Assembly: GCF_030068545.1 (NCBI RefSeq)
Contig: NZ_JASJOR010000007.1
Location: 186,001 to 250,000, forward strand
DNA length: 64,000 bases
Reading direction: 5' to 3'
Origin: Xanthocytophaga flava
GTDB taxonomy: Bacteria; Bacteroidota; Bacteroidia; Cytophagales; 172606-1
The position numbers and the translations under genes are program-made. Position 1 is the first letter of the stretch. Each line of letters opens with the position of its first letter. Below are positions 40,513 through 49,686 of this stretch, piece after piece. The notes under the pieces were generated by a model that saw only the letters and a list, made by a program, of their open reading frames with translations, was not told the origin of the DNA and made no database searches.

Positions 40513-41847
40513 CTATGATTCGGTTTCTATAGTAACTTTAATTCGTTTGATGCGTTTGGTATCTGCGGAAAGGACTGAGAATATCCAGTCTTTATACCGT
40601 ACTTTTTCACCTGCAAGTGGTAACCTTGTAAATAACTCCAGTAATAATCCTCCCAGTGATTCACTATCTCCCCGAACTTCATCAAAGATTTCTGAATCTA
40701 TCTCCAGGATTTTAAAAAAGTCATTCAAAAGAGTTTTGCTTTCAAAAACATAGGTATTTGTGTCAATTTGAGTGAAAGATTTCTCTTCTTCGTCAAATTC
40801 ATCCTGAATATCTCCCAGAATCTCTTCAATGATATCCTCCATTGTGATGAGTCCGGATGTTCCACCATACTCGTCAACAACAATCGCTATATGAACACGA
40901 CGGATCTGAAAGTCATATAATAAGTCATCTATCCGTTTGTTTTCGGTAATAAAGTAAGGTGTACGAAGAAAATGTTTCCAATCGAAGTATTCATCCTTAT
41001 CAAGATAAGGTAGAAGATCTTTAATATATAGAATGCCTGCAATCTCATCAATAGTGTCGTTATATATAGGGACACGAGAATAACCTGACTTATTTATCTT
41101 GTCCATGAGTTCATGAAAATCCAGACCCATCGGAAATGCAGTAATGTCCAGACGAGGACGCATGATTTGTTTTGAAGGAATTGTACTGAAGTTTACAATT
41201 CCTTGTAGAAACTGCTTTTCATTTTCTGTAGTCGAAGATGTATCTGTTTCCAGCACATGAGTAAGTTCATCTGCGGATATCTTATATCCTTTCTTATGAA
41301 GCGAAACCTCTATATAATGTGTTATTTTAAGTAATAGCCATACAAAAGGAAATAACAGGCAGTAGGCTATAAGAATAATATAAGAGGTTGCCTTACCCAA
41401 TGGAGATTTATTCCATTTGTAAATTTTAGGCAATACTTCCTCAAAAAAGATAACAACAAAACTTATAAGAAAAATTAGTACTATTTTGGTGAAAATACCA
41501 ATCGCATAAGAACCCTGTGTATACCAGACCACATAAATAAGTAAAATACTAAGAGCTATTGTTAGCAAATAGTTTGCGAGGACTAGAACAGCCAGAAGGT
41601 GTTTAGACTTACTAAAAAGATGATTAAGAAAAGGAGGGAGGCTGAGTGAAGATCTAAGATCGTTCTTTTGATTTGTGTTTGTCAGGGACGAAAATAATGT
41701 CTCAACATTTGAGAAGAGTGAAGAAAGAAACAGAAAAAGTATGAGTAGAACAACTGTAGATACATAAAAAGCAGATAAGGTGCTTGCTATATTGAAAGCA
41801 AACACCCCATACGATAAAGGATCGTCCGTATCTGTACTATTTTCCAA
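40513..41847 (-). CDS. gldE: gliding-motility-associated transporter-like protein GldE
   Basis: A 444-residue membrane protein with an N-terminal CNNM/DUF21-type transmembrane domain (about residues 20-190, four hydrophobic segments), a pair of CBS domains (about 215-345) and a C-terminal CorC/HlyC domain (about 355-440). This is the hemolysin-C/CorC architecture; in gliding Bacteroidota the copy downstream of ssb and mutY is named GldE, and that order is kept here. GldE supports GldD in Flavobacterium, but no gldD gene follows; instead a desaturase is convergent. Confidence 0.82.
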   Translation of the reverse strand: MENSTDTDDPLSYGVFAFNIASTLSAFYVSTVVLLILFLFLSSLFSNVETLFSSLTNTNQKNDLRSSLSLPPFLNHLFSKSKHLLAVLVLANYLLTIALSILLIYVVWYTQGSYAIGIFTKIVLIFLISFVVIFFEEVLPKIYKWNKSPLGKATSYIILIAYCLLFPFVWLLLKITHYIEVSLHKKGYKISADELTHVLETDTSSTTENEKQFLQGIVNFSTIPSKQIMRPRLDITAFPMGLDFHELMDKINKSGYSRVPIYNDTIDEIAGILYIKDLLPYLDKDEYFDWKHFLRTPYFITENKRIDDLLYDFQIRRVHIAIVVDEYGGTSGLITMEDIIEEILGDIQDEFDEEEKSFTQIDTNTYVFESKTLLNDFFKILEIDSEIFDEVRGDSESLGGLLLELFTRLPLAGEKVRYKDWIFSVLSADTKRIKRIKVTIETES

Positions 41848-41982
41848 AGACGTAAAAAAACGTTTGTAGAAATGATTGAAATAGTCAAATGTATTCTGAA
41901 CATAAAGTGCTCAGAATACTTGTTGATGAGTATTTGTAGTAAATATGAGGCTACAATCGGTCTTTTACAAACTATTTAGTAG

Positions 41983-42459
41983 TTAGAATGGCAAATCGTC
42001 ATCACCATCACCCGCTGGAGGTAGAGGAGGATCTATTTCTTTCGTAGTTGCCTGTGGTGTATACGTATTTCCAGAACCAGATGAATTACCACCAGAAGAA
42101 TATCCGGAACCTCCCTGATCGCCTCCTTCACGGGAACCAAGCAGCGTAAAATCAGTACCTAGTACATCTAAAGAATAACGATCTTTGCCATCTTTATCCT
42201 GATAAGTGCGTACACTAAGTTTGCCTTCTACAAATATCTGAGTGCCTTTGCGTACATATTTTTCAACAACATCAGCTTTTTGATTCCAGAACTCTATTCT
42301 AAACCACTCTGTTTTCTCATGTCTTACACCATTCCGATCTGTGTATGCATCATTAACAGCAATAGAAAAGTTAACCACTTTACGATCGGGACTTAGTTGA
42401 CGGATTTCTGGGTCACGACCTACATTGCCGATTAATGTGATTTTGTTGTAACTCGCCAT
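41983..42459 (-). CDS. ssb: single-stranded DNA-binding protein
   Basis: A 158-residue SSB. The OB fold covers about residues 1-110 (NKITLIGNVGRDPEIR at the N-terminus). A Gly/Ser-rich disordered linker follows, and the acidic tip DDDLPF, which docks repair and replication proteins, is intact. It lies between mutY and gldE on the same strand with gaps of about 120-135 bases. Confidence 0.96.
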   Translation of the reverse strand: MASYNKITLIGNVGRDPEIRQLSPDRKVVNFSIAVNDAYTDRNGVRHEKTEWFRIEFWNQKADVVEKYVRKGTQIFVEGKLSVRTYQDKDGKDRYSLDVLGTDFTLLGSREGGDQGGSGYSSGGNSSGSGNTYTPQATTKEIDPPLPPAGDGDDDLPF

Positions 42460-42578
42460 GTCAATACGATTAATTTAGTTTAATGAAAATCCAATGACAA
42501 AACAATAAAGAAAACCAGAAAAGAAAAAATATAAAAAATGACTTTATTGTTTTTGTAGCCTTAATCAGTTAAAACTAG

Positions 42579-43634
42579 CTAAAAAAAATGTTCACTCAAA
42601 TACTTGTTTATTAAAATAGGCTTGGGAAGTTGTTCTACTTCTTCTAGTGTATAAAATGTCAGACCTTCCTGTACCGGAGGTAGAGTCTCCAGTTGTATAT
42701 GCCAGAAACGAGCTTCGATATGCTGATGACTTAATAAATGTGTATATACTTTTTGGGGTTCTTTAACAGTGTAGACAGTATCAGATAAATCCAGATTATG
42801 CTGTTTTAATAAATCCTCTGTGTCTATAATACTGTCATTTTCACTCAACCAAAAATCGTACAATCCCTGCCAAATATCTTTACCCGCTCTCAATCGCATT
42901 GCAATACGGTCATGAATATGAAAGACTATGTAATGAAAGAAACGATTTTTTATAACGGTTTTTTTACTTTTTATAGGAAGGATGTTTTGACGTCCTGTGA
43001 GAAACGCTTCACATTCCTGCTGAAAAGGACATAATAGACAATCGGGAGAAGAAGGTGTACACTGAATAGCTCCAAACTCCATAATAGCCTGATTATATAA
43101 ATCTGGACTATCTGACGAAATAAGCTGGTTTGCTAATGTTGAAAATATGGTTTTGGCTTTGGTGGTAGCAATATCTGTTTCCAGACCATACAATCGGGCT
43201 AGTACCCGGAACACATTACCATCCAATACAGCTACAGATTCTTTGAAAGCAAAAGAAGCGATGGCTGCCGCTGTGTAAGGGCCAATCCCTTTTAGTTTTA
43301 CTAAATTGATATATGAATTAGGGAATGATCCATTGTGTTGATTTACAATGACTTTAGCTGTCTCCTGCATGTTTCTTGCCCGAGAATAATAACCCAGCCC
43401 TTGCCATAATCGTAATACTTCCTGCTCTGGTGCTGCTGCTAAATCAAATATAGTTGGAAACGATTTTACAAAATTTTCATAATAAGGCAGTCCCTGTTTC
43501 ACCCGAGTTTGTTGTAGAATTATTTCTGACAACCATATTTGATATGGATCATTTGTATGACGCCAGGGAAGATCTCGTTTATGGTACTCGTACCATTCAA
43601 TAAGACGAGAAGCAAATGTGTCTTGGATAATCAA
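42579..43634 (-). CDS. mutY: A/G-specific adenine glycosylase MutY
   Basis: Removes adenine mispaired with 8-oxoguanine. The helix-hairpin-helix LKGIGPYTAAAI (114-125), catalytic Glu37 (SEIILQQT) and Asp138 (VLDGNV) are present. The [4Fe-4S] ligands are Cys192, Cys199, Cys202 and Cys208 in the C-x6-C-x2-C-x5-C pattern. The C-terminal part (about 225-351) is the NUDIX-like 8-oxoG recognition domain. Length 351 residues is normal. Gene order HU-mutY-ssb-gldE is conserved in Bacteroidota; the HU gene is divergent here. Confidence 0.96.
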   Translation of the reverse strand: MIIQDTFASRLIEWYEYHKRDLPWRHTNDPYQIWLSEIILQQTRVKQGLPYYENFVKSFPTIFDLAAAPEQEVLRLWQGLGYYSRARNMQETAKVIVNQHNGSFPNSYINLVKLKGIGPYTAAAIASFAFKESVAVLDGNVFRVLARLYGLETDIATTKAKTIFSTLANQLISSDSPDLYNQAIMEFGAIQCTPSSPDCLLCPFQQECEAFLTGRQNILPIKSKKTVIKNRFFHYIVFHIHDRIAMRLRAGKDIWQGLYDFWLSENDSIIDTEDLLKQHNLDLSDTVYTVKEPQKVYTHLLSHQHIEARFWHIQLETLPPVQEGLTFYTLEEVEQLPKPILINKYLSEHFF

Positions 43635-43845
43635 TGATAAAAATAATTAAAGTCCTTTTTCGTTATAATGTATAAAAGCCTAAAATTGTTCAAAATCTTT
43701 AAAGGTAATAGTATGTGGTTTACTTTTCCTGTAAAATAAGTATATATTTAGGTAGAAGGGAATTGTAACAGAAGTGATGTAGTATTTGCCTCAAAATTAA
43801 ATGATTATAAACAGTATATAATTTTTATTATAAGATACAATATAT

Positions 43846-43853
43846 TAATTTTG
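43846..43853 (+). promoter_or_regulatory. possible -7 element for the HU gene
   Basis: TAATTTTG fits TAnnTTTG and lies 77 bases before the GTG start; TTTTT (43822-43826) stands in the -33 position. Confidence 0.4.
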
Positions 43854-43922
43854 CAACGTTTGATACAACCTAAATCGTCAATGAATCTATAAATAGTGCA
43901 AACTCTTAACCAGTTTATCACA

Positions 43923-44225
43923 GTGACTAAAGCAGAAGTAATTACAGAAATCGCCGAAAAAACCGGTATTGACAAGGCTGACATCGCCCAAGCAGTAGAA
44001 TCTTTTATCTCCGTTGTGAAAAACTCAATGGCTGAAGGTGAAAATATCTATATCCGTGGTTTTGGTAGCTTTGTGAATAAGAAAAGAGCCAAGAAAGTAG
44101 CTCGCAACATCTCTAAAAACACAGCTATGATCATTGATGAACATTTCGTTCCATCATTCAAGCCTGCTAAAGATTTTGTTGAGCAGATTAAGACTAGTAA
44201 AAAGATAAAAGTATCTGCTAACTAA
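43923..44225 (+). CDS. HU family DNA-binding protein
   Basis: A 100-residue histone-like nucleoid protein. The sequence TKAEVITEIAEKTGIDKADI is the usual HU N-terminus, and YIRGFGSFVNKKRA with ARNISKN is the DNA-binding beta-arm region; FKPAKDFVE is near the C-terminus. The frame is open from a GTG at 43896, but starting at the GTG at 43923 gives the canonical M-TKAEV start. It is divergent from mutY and ends at a strong terminator. Confidence 0.93.
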   Translation: MTKAEVITEIAEKTGIDKADIAQAVESFISVVKNSMAEGENIYIRGFGSFVNKKRAKKVARNISKNTAMIIDEHFVPSFKPAKDFVEQIKTSKKIKVSAN

Positions 44226-44302
44226 TCTGAAGAGATTTTTCGGCTTACTTTTATATTTTAAGTTTATAAATACTACGGCAAACTAGACTCATTACCGTAA
44301 TA

Positions 44303-44359
44303 GCCATATACTCATTGTAATACTGAACTTGTGTTACAATGAGTATATGGCATTTTTTT
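44303..44359 (+). terminator. Rho-independent terminator of the HU gene
   Basis: A perfect 18-bp stem (44303-44320 with 44334-44351) with a 13-base loop, followed by seven Ts. It overlaps an in-frame ATG at 44339 of the next gene, which speaks against that ATG as a start. Confidence 0.88.
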
Positions 44360-44434
44360 ATTAGACACGGACGGGATGCATTGGTATTGTCAGGAATGAT
44401 TACCAACTTTGTCGTTGGTTATATATTATATGTT

Positions 44435-45268
44435 ATGAAGAAATCTCAGATTATTTCGATTGTTATTGCTGTTGTTGCTATAGGAGTGTTGTATAGCTTA
44501 CCTAAAGTAATTGTAAGCGACAAAGACAAGAAAATAGATCGCAAGCCAACAGGGCAGCAGGCTGAGGCTGTTACTGCAGAGTCTTCACATAATCAGTCAT
44601 TGTCAGCAGAACAGGCGAGTGTTATAAAAAATCTGACAAATCAATATAAAAATAGCACGGATAAAGAAAAAAAGATTATTTTTGCGGATTCTTTAGCTGG
44701 CATATATCGAAAAGCAATGATTTTTGATAGTGTTGCAGTATATCGTGAGTTGATTGTTGGACTGGAGCCTTCCGAAAAAAATCTGCTAAGTGCTGCTGAT
44801 GCCTGTTATGATGCATTCTTTTTTGTGACAGATGCTGGAAAGGTAGAAATTTATGGAGAGAAGGCTCGGGGATATTATCAGAAAGTTCTGGATAGAAACC
44901 CAAAGCAATTAAATGCAAAAGCTAAAATGGCAGTTACATATGCTAACTCTGCTTCTCCTATGCAAGCAATTGCTATGTTGAGAGAAGTTATTGCAGAAGA
45001 TCCAAAAAATGAACAAGCGTTGTTCAATTTAGGATTGCTTTCTATCCGTTCAGGTCAGTATGATAAGGCTGTTGAGCGATTCAAAGAAGTATTAAAAAAT
45101 AATCCTGTTAATCTGCAGGCTAAATTATACTTAGGAATAAGTTATGCAGAACTGGGAGATAAAGCTAGTGCCAGACAATTTTTAGAAGAAGCTAAATCTG
45201 GTACAGACGATGTAATGATATTAAATGCTGCTGATGAGTATTTAAAAGAACTGGAAGCAGCTAAGTAA
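44435..45268 (+). CDS. membrane-anchored TPR protein
   Basis: A 277-residue protein with an N-terminal membrane anchor (MKKSQIISIVIAVVAIGVLYSLPKVIV), a charged linker, and a C-terminal array of tetratricopeptide repeats (about residues 125-275; ALFNLGLLSIRSGQYDKAVERFKEVLKNNP is cut into the usual helix pairs). It probably scaffolds protein contacts at the inner membrane. The open frame extends to an ATG at 44339, but that codon is inside the HU terminator, so I start at 44435. The 29-residue basic protein gene follows after 85 bases. Confidence 0.8.
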   Translation: MKKSQIISIVIAVVAIGVLYSLPKVIVSDKDKKIDRKPTGQQAEAVTAESSHNQSLSAEQASVIKNLTNQYKNSTDKEKKIIFADSLAGIYRKAMIFDSVAVYRELIVGLEPSEKNLLSAADACYDAFFFVTDAGKVEIYGEKARGYYQKVLDRNPKQLNAKAKMAVTYANSASPMQAIAMLREVIAEDPKNEQALFNLGLLSIRSGQYDKAVERFKEVLKNNPVNLQAKLYLGISYAELGDKASARQFLEEAKSGTDDVMILNAADEYLKELEAAK

Positions 45269-45353
45269 TATCTATTGATCTTTAGGATATCTGATTCTAA
45301 AAAATATTGAAGATCTTTTATCATATTTATTCACTTTAAAATATTTTACAATT

Positions 45354-45443
45354 ATGCCCTGCGGAAAAAAAAGAAAGAGACACAAGATTGCTACACACAA
45401 AAGAAAAAAACGCCTTAGAAAAAACAGACATAAGAAGAAGTAA
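45354..45443 (+). CDS. AURKAIP1/COX24-domain small basic protein (mS38-like)
   Basis: A 29-residue, extremely basic protein starting MPCGKKRKRHKIATHKRKK and ending HKKK. Bacteroidota genomes carry a near-identical short protein annotated with the AURKAIP1/COX24 domain, which in mitochondria is the small-subunit ribosomal protein mS38. A ribosomal role in these bacteria is therefore inferred by homology. It is too short for most gene finders. A strong terminator begins 7 bases after the stop, showing that a transcript ends here. Confidence 0.88.
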   Translation: MPCGKKRKRHKIATHKRKKRLRKNRHKKK

Positions 45444-45449
45444 TTCTTC

Positions 45450-45504
45450 ACAAGACTTCCCGCTAGCTAGATAGTTATCGGGAAGTCTTGTTTCAGACTT
45501 TTCT
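45450..45504 (+). terminator. Rho-independent terminator of the mS38-like gene
   Basis: ACAAGACTTCCCG / CGGGAAGTCTTGT is a perfect 13-bp stem with a 16-base loop, followed by an interrupted T tract. Confidence 0.85.
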
Positions 45505-46100
45505 AAATATACCGGTGAGATTATATAATTGTACGTCAGGAAAATAATACTGCTTTATTGATCTGGATAAATATAGGTCATAGCAGACGAAACGCATCGG
45601 GTTATCAGGTAAACTCCATAGTAGTTTAATTAATAAGAGTTTTATCCTTTGATTTCCTACATTGATCTGTCAAACAGTAAACTAACTTAGAAAGTTGATA
45701 ACTCTATATTTCGTAAAGGTAAATTGGCGCGTATACAAACTGCCGCGTCTGCTCCTGAAAAGAAATTTTACAGAATGCTAACTTGTTAAAGTTTGGTTTG
45801 AACAGTTTATTAGAACAGATCTATTATTCGAAAAAATTAAAAACACAGTATATATTGCTAAATCTATCCTTATAAGAAGGAAATAGTACTATGCCACTGT
45901 TGTTTTACATGTATGTTTTCATATTCTGACAAAGTTAATTACAGTAAACTCTTTTAGTGGCCATCTAAATCCCCATATTGCCATCAGAGTTAATTGTTTT
46001 CCACGTACATTAGCTTACTCTACGGTATTATTCTGTATCGATTTTCTGTTTGTTTATTACTGACAGTAGGTCGCATTGGTCATTCAAAAAAATTACAACG
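45505..46100. other. 596-base gap before the RNase E/G gene
   Basis: No credible gene on either strand. It is AT-rich with scattered short dyads but no repeat I could align. The length suggests a long 5' leader or an unannotated small RNA; the sequence itself shows no recognisable RNA family. In gammaproteobacteria the RNase E mRNA has a long autoregulatory leader, but I see no specific similarity. Confidence 0.5.
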
Positions 46101-47657
46101 TTGAGTAACGAATTAGTTATCAATTCCACTGAAAAAGGTGGGAGGATAGCTCTTTTAAGAGACAAACGAATTGTAGAGTACCATATTGAAGAGAGCGAAA
46201 ACCAGTTTACAGTAGGTGATATCTATTTGGGTACTGTGCGTAAAATATCGCCAGGTTCAAATGCAGCCTTTGTGGATATTGGACATGAAAAGGATGCTTT
46301 CCTGCATTATCAGGATTTAGGTCCCAACTTTTCTTCATTGCACAAACTAACACAAGATGTCATTGCAAAGCGTATCAATGGTACACGTTTAAATGGTGTA
46401 CAATTAGAGGCTGAAATTGACAAGTTTGGTAAAATTTCGCAGGTACTTACTAAGAACGCACCTATTCTGGTGCAGGTCGTAAAAGAGCCAATTTCAACCA
46501 AAGGCCCGCGACTCTCCTGTGAGTTGTCTCTGGCGGGTAGGTATATTGTATTGGTACCATTTTCCAATTCTGTTAATATTTCTAAGAAAATCACGAACAA
46601 GCAGGAGCGTCAAAGATTAGCTCGTTTGCTGAATTCTATCAAACCACAAAACTTTGGCATCATTGTACGTACAGTGGCCGAAAGTAAAGAAGTGGCAGAA
46701 CTGGATCGTGATTTACAGAACTTGATGGAGAAATGGGAAAATGGGATGAAGTTATTACGGGAAGCTAAACCCCGTGAAAAAATAATAGGAGAGATGAATC
46801 GAGCGTCTTCTATGCTGCGGGATATGCTCAACGAAAGTTTTGATAGTATTACAGTGGATGATAAGGACGCTTATGAAGATATCCGAACCTATATCCACAC
46901 TATTGCCCCTGAAAAAGAAAAGATTGTAAAACTTTACAGTGGTAAAAATAAGATATTTGAGCAGTTTGGAATTGAGAAGCAGCTCAAGTCAATCTTTGGC
47001 CGGTCGGTAAGTCTACCAGGTGGAGGATATCTCATTATTGAGCATACCGAAGCTATGCATGTGATAGATGTGAACAGTGGTAGTCGCTCAAACACCGAAG
47101 CTGACCAAGAAGCTACAGCTGTTAATACTAATATTGAAGCTGTAAAAGAAATTGCTCGGCAACTAAGAGTACGTGATATGGGAGGGATCATTTCTATTGA
47201 TTTTATTGACATGAAAAAGGCAGAAAACAAACGCCTGATTTATGAAAAAATGAAAGAAGAGATGCAAAGTGATCGATCCAAGTTTACAATTCTACCTTTG
47301 ACAAAGTTTGGTGTAATGCAGATAACACGTCAGAGAGTAAGGCCGGAGCTTCACATTTCTACAGGAGAGACCTGCCCTACTTGTGGCGGTACTGGTAAGG
47401 TAGGACCAACCATTCTGTTGACAGACCAGATTGAAAGCAATTTGGAATATATTATCACACGGCAGAATGAAAAGCATATTATTCTTACAGTTCACCCCTA
47501 TCTACATGCTTATTTCACAAACGGACTTCCTTCCAGACGAATGAAATGGTTTTTCCGGTATAAAACCTGGATTAAGATTGTTAAAGATTCTTCTTTAGGA
47601 ATTACCGAATATAAGTTTGTAAATAAATTTGGCGATGACATAGAAATCATACCATAA
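46101..47657 (+). CDS. rng: ribonuclease E/G family endoribonuclease
   Basis: A 518-residue RNase G/CafA-type enzyme. An S1 domain near the N-terminus (VGDIYLGTVRKISPGSNAAFVDIGHEKDAFLH in pieces) is followed by the catalytic core with IDVNSGSRSN (metal-binding Asp) and IDFIDM (second Asp), and the zinc-link CPTCGGTGKV. It lacks the long C-terminal scaffold of RNase E, so it is nearer RNase G. The frame is open from a TTG at 46050; the TTG at 46101 (TTG-SNELVINST) matches the usual N-terminus of Bacteroidota members, which begin SNELVIN. No ATG is available. Confidence 0.93.
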   Translation: MSNELVINSTEKGGRIALLRDKRIVEYHIEESENQFTVGDIYLGTVRKISPGSNAAFVDIGHEKDAFLHYQDLGPNFSSLHKLTQDVIAKRINGTRLNGVQLEAEIDKFGKISQVLTKNAPILVQVVKEPISTKGPRLSCELSLAGRYIVLVPFSNSVNISKKITNKQERQRLARLLNSIKPQNFGIIVRTVAESKEVAELDRDLQNLMEKWENGMKLLREAKPREKIIGEMNRASSMLRDMLNESFDSITVDDKDAYEDIRTYIHTIAPEKEKIVKLYSGKNKIFEQFGIEKQLKSIFGRSVSLPGGGYLIIEHTEAMHVIDVNSGSRSNTEADQEATAVNTNIEAVKEIARQLRVRDMGGIISIDFIDMKKAENKRLIYEKMKEEMQSDRSKFTILPLTKFGVMQITRQRVRPELHISTGETCPTCGGTGKVGPTILLTDQIESNLEYIITRQNEKHIILTVHPYLHAYFTNGLPSRRMKWFFRYKTWIKIVKDSSLGITEYKFVNKFGDDIEIIP

Positions 47658-47670
47658 GCAGACCAGAAAT

Positions 47671-47704
47671 AAAAAAGCATTGTGTCTAGACACAATGCTT
47701 TTTT
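47671..47704. terminator. bidirectional terminator after rng
   Basis: A 15-bp stem (AAAAAAGCATTGTGT / ACACAATGCTTTTTT) with a CTAG loop, A and T tracts on both sides. It separates rng from the convergent beta-barrel gene. Confidence 0.9.
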
Positions 47705-47731
47705 ATTTCCGGCCAAAGATATGTCAGAACT

Positions 47732-48397
47732 TTAAAACTTAACTCCAAGGTCAAGAGAAAACATACTATTACGAACCTTTACGAAATCATTTACACGATC
47801 ACTGCCATTTTTTACATTATTACCCAGTGCATTTACAAGACCACGATTATAACTCAAACCAAAGAATACTGCGGTATTTGTTCCCATTATAAGTTCGCTA
47901 CCTGCTCCCAATAACAACCCGGCATCAGCAGGGCGAAAGGCGTTTTTTCCATTCACAGAGTTATAGATATAGTTTGTAGGTTTATCTAAAGGCTTCTCTG
48001 CCAATTTAGCATCAAGAGTTCCTCCAATTAAGAAGTAAATTTTCATGTCTGTAGCAATTTCATTGGTAAAAAACTTTAGAGCTACAGGTATTTGCAAATA
48101 CTGCATATTATATACACTGGAAAGATTTGTACCTTTTACAGTTCCTTCTATACCAGAGCGTTTTACAGTATACCATAATCCTGTATGGAAGGCATAATTA
48201 TCTGCAAAGAAAAAATCCATAACAGGACCTGCACTAAAACGCAAACCAGAACCATTTTTACCTACTACATCATAATCGCCTTCCGTAACAGCAGAGTTAA
48301 ATGCAACAGCTGGTGAGAATTTAAAGCCCAATTTTACCTGAGAGAATGCCTGCACAGACAAAAAAGCGGCGAAAAAAAGTAATGCAATTTTTTTCAT
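47732..48397 (-). CDS. outer-membrane beta-barrel protein (PorT-like superfamily)
   Basis: A 221-residue exported protein with signal peptide MKKIALLFFAAFLSVQAFSQ, followed by amphipathic strands (VKLGFKFSPAVAF, FHTGLWYTVKRSG, MQYLQIPVALKFF) and a C-terminal strand ending in LGVKF. This is the OMP_b-brl/PorT-like barrel common in Bacteroidota. It may be an ordinary small barrel rather than the secretion protein PorT; the sequence does not decide. Convergent with rng. Confidence 0.8.
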   Translation of the reverse strand: MKKIALLFFAAFLSVQAFSQVKLGFKFSPAVAFNSAVTEGDYDVVGKNGSGLRFSAGPVMDFFFADNYAFHTGLWYTVKRSGIEGTVKGTNLSSVYNMQYLQIPVALKFFTNEIATDMKIYFLIGGTLDAKLAEKPLDKPTNYIYNSVNGKNAFRPADAGLLLGAGSELIMGTNTAVFFGLSYNRGLVNALGNNVKNGSDRVNDFVKVRNSMFSLDLGVKF

Positions 48398-48622
48398 AAT
48401 TTTGTACGTTTTCTAGCTTATTATAAAGCGGGTTTTGTTTAGAAAAAGATACTACTTTAATTTGAAAGAATTTTATAGTTTACTTAGACTCCAGACCTAT
48501 ACAACTGAATAGCTTGTAGCACAATTGTTTATCTCTTTATGTCAATCAGTTAGCTGCAAGTTTACATATTCCCACCGCAAAATCATAAAATTTTATTACT
48601 CATAAATCGTCTTATCACTGAA

Positions 48623-49606
48623 ATGAACGACAGAAAATTGCTAAAAAGTATAATTGCTGTATTGTTCCTGCTTGCTGCATGTACATCAAAGGAAGTTTCT
48701 CCCATTGTAATTGAACGACTTGACGTAGAAATGATCAATCTTAAAACAAAGGCAGAAATTCAATATTTTTTGGATAAACACAAGAACCTTAAGGAGACAT
48801 TTTTCTTGTCAGAAGCAGATATGCCAGATTCTGTTCTTGTTGATCGGATTTATCAGACAGTAACTAATCCTGCTTTTCAGAAATTTTACAATGAACTAAA
48901 TAAGAGTGCCGGCGATTTGGGAGAAGTAAAGACACAATTTGCGGAAGCATTTAGTCAAGTACAGAAACTTTATCCGGATTTTAAGCCGCCTAAAGTCAAA
49001 ACTGTAATTTCTGGGTTAGGCCATTTTTCAAGAGATGCAGCGGCTTTATCTGTTTCGGATAGTTTGATAGTTATCAGTCTGGACTTTTATGCAGGAGAAA
49101 AAGCTACATTCGTACCTAGTGTACCTAATTTTTTACTAAAAAAATATACATTACAGGCACTAGTGCCATCCATAATGAGTGTATTGGCAGAGAAATTTAT
49201 TGTTACAAATACAGAGGATAAGTCTCTTTTAAATGACATGATTGTTGCGGCCAAGAAGTTGGAGTTTACACATGAGGTAATGCCAGAAACACCAGACAGT
49301 TTAATTATTTTTTACACTGAAAAACAATTGAATGACGCTGAAGAACACAAAAATGTAATCTGGGCACATTTTATAAAAGAGAAGCTATTGTATGAAACAA
49401 ATCATTTTAAAAAAGTAAAATATATAGGAGATCGTCCTTACACAGCCGAAATTGGGACAGATTGTCCAGGCGCAATAGGAAGATGGATAGGATGGCAGAT
49501 TATAAAAAAATATAGGGGCGAAAATTCAGATGTAACATTGCCAGCTTTACTGAGTAATCCTGATTCTCAGAATATTTTTATGAAGTCGAAGTTTAAAGGC
49601 GAATAG
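48623..49606 (+). CDS. gldB: gliding-motility lipoprotein GldB
   Basis: A 327-residue lipoprotein: AVLFLLAACTS gives a lipobox with Cys near residue 20. The body carries the GldB-type pattern: an N-terminal VIERLDVEMIN, central VKTVISGLGHFS, SDSLIVISLDFYAG, a helix LQALVPSIMSVLAEKFI, and a C-terminal GRWIGWQIIKKY. GldB is required for gliding and, in later work, for the type IX machinery in Flavobacterium. The usual neighbour gldC is not present; an ABC exporter follows instead, 80 bases on. Confidence 0.85.
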   Translation: MNDRKLLKSIIAVLFLLAACTSKEVSPIVIERLDVEMINLKTKAEIQYFLDKHKNLKETFFLSEADMPDSVLVDRIYQTVTNPAFQKFYNELNKSAGDLGEVKTQFAEAFSQVQKLYPDFKPPKVKTVISGLGHFSRDAAALSVSDSLIVISLDFYAGEKATFVPSVPNFLLKKYTLQALVPSIMSVLAEKFIVTNTEDKSLLNDMIVAAKKLEFTHEVMPETPDSLIIFYTEKQLNDAEEHKNVIWAHFIKEKLLYETNHFKKVKYIGDRPYTAEIGTDCPGAIGRWIGWQIIKKYRGENSDVTLPALLSNPDSQNIFMKSKFKGE

Positions 49607-49686
49607 ATAACTGGAAGCTGGAAATAAGAGAAATATTGGAGATAAGAAATTAATGTTGTAGTTGTTTTATAAAAAGTATTTGAAAA

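Noticed and set aside
44339..44434. Upstream ATG for the TPR protein
   Set aside because: The codon lies in the second arm and T tract of the HU terminator, and the internal ATG gives a standard membrane anchor.
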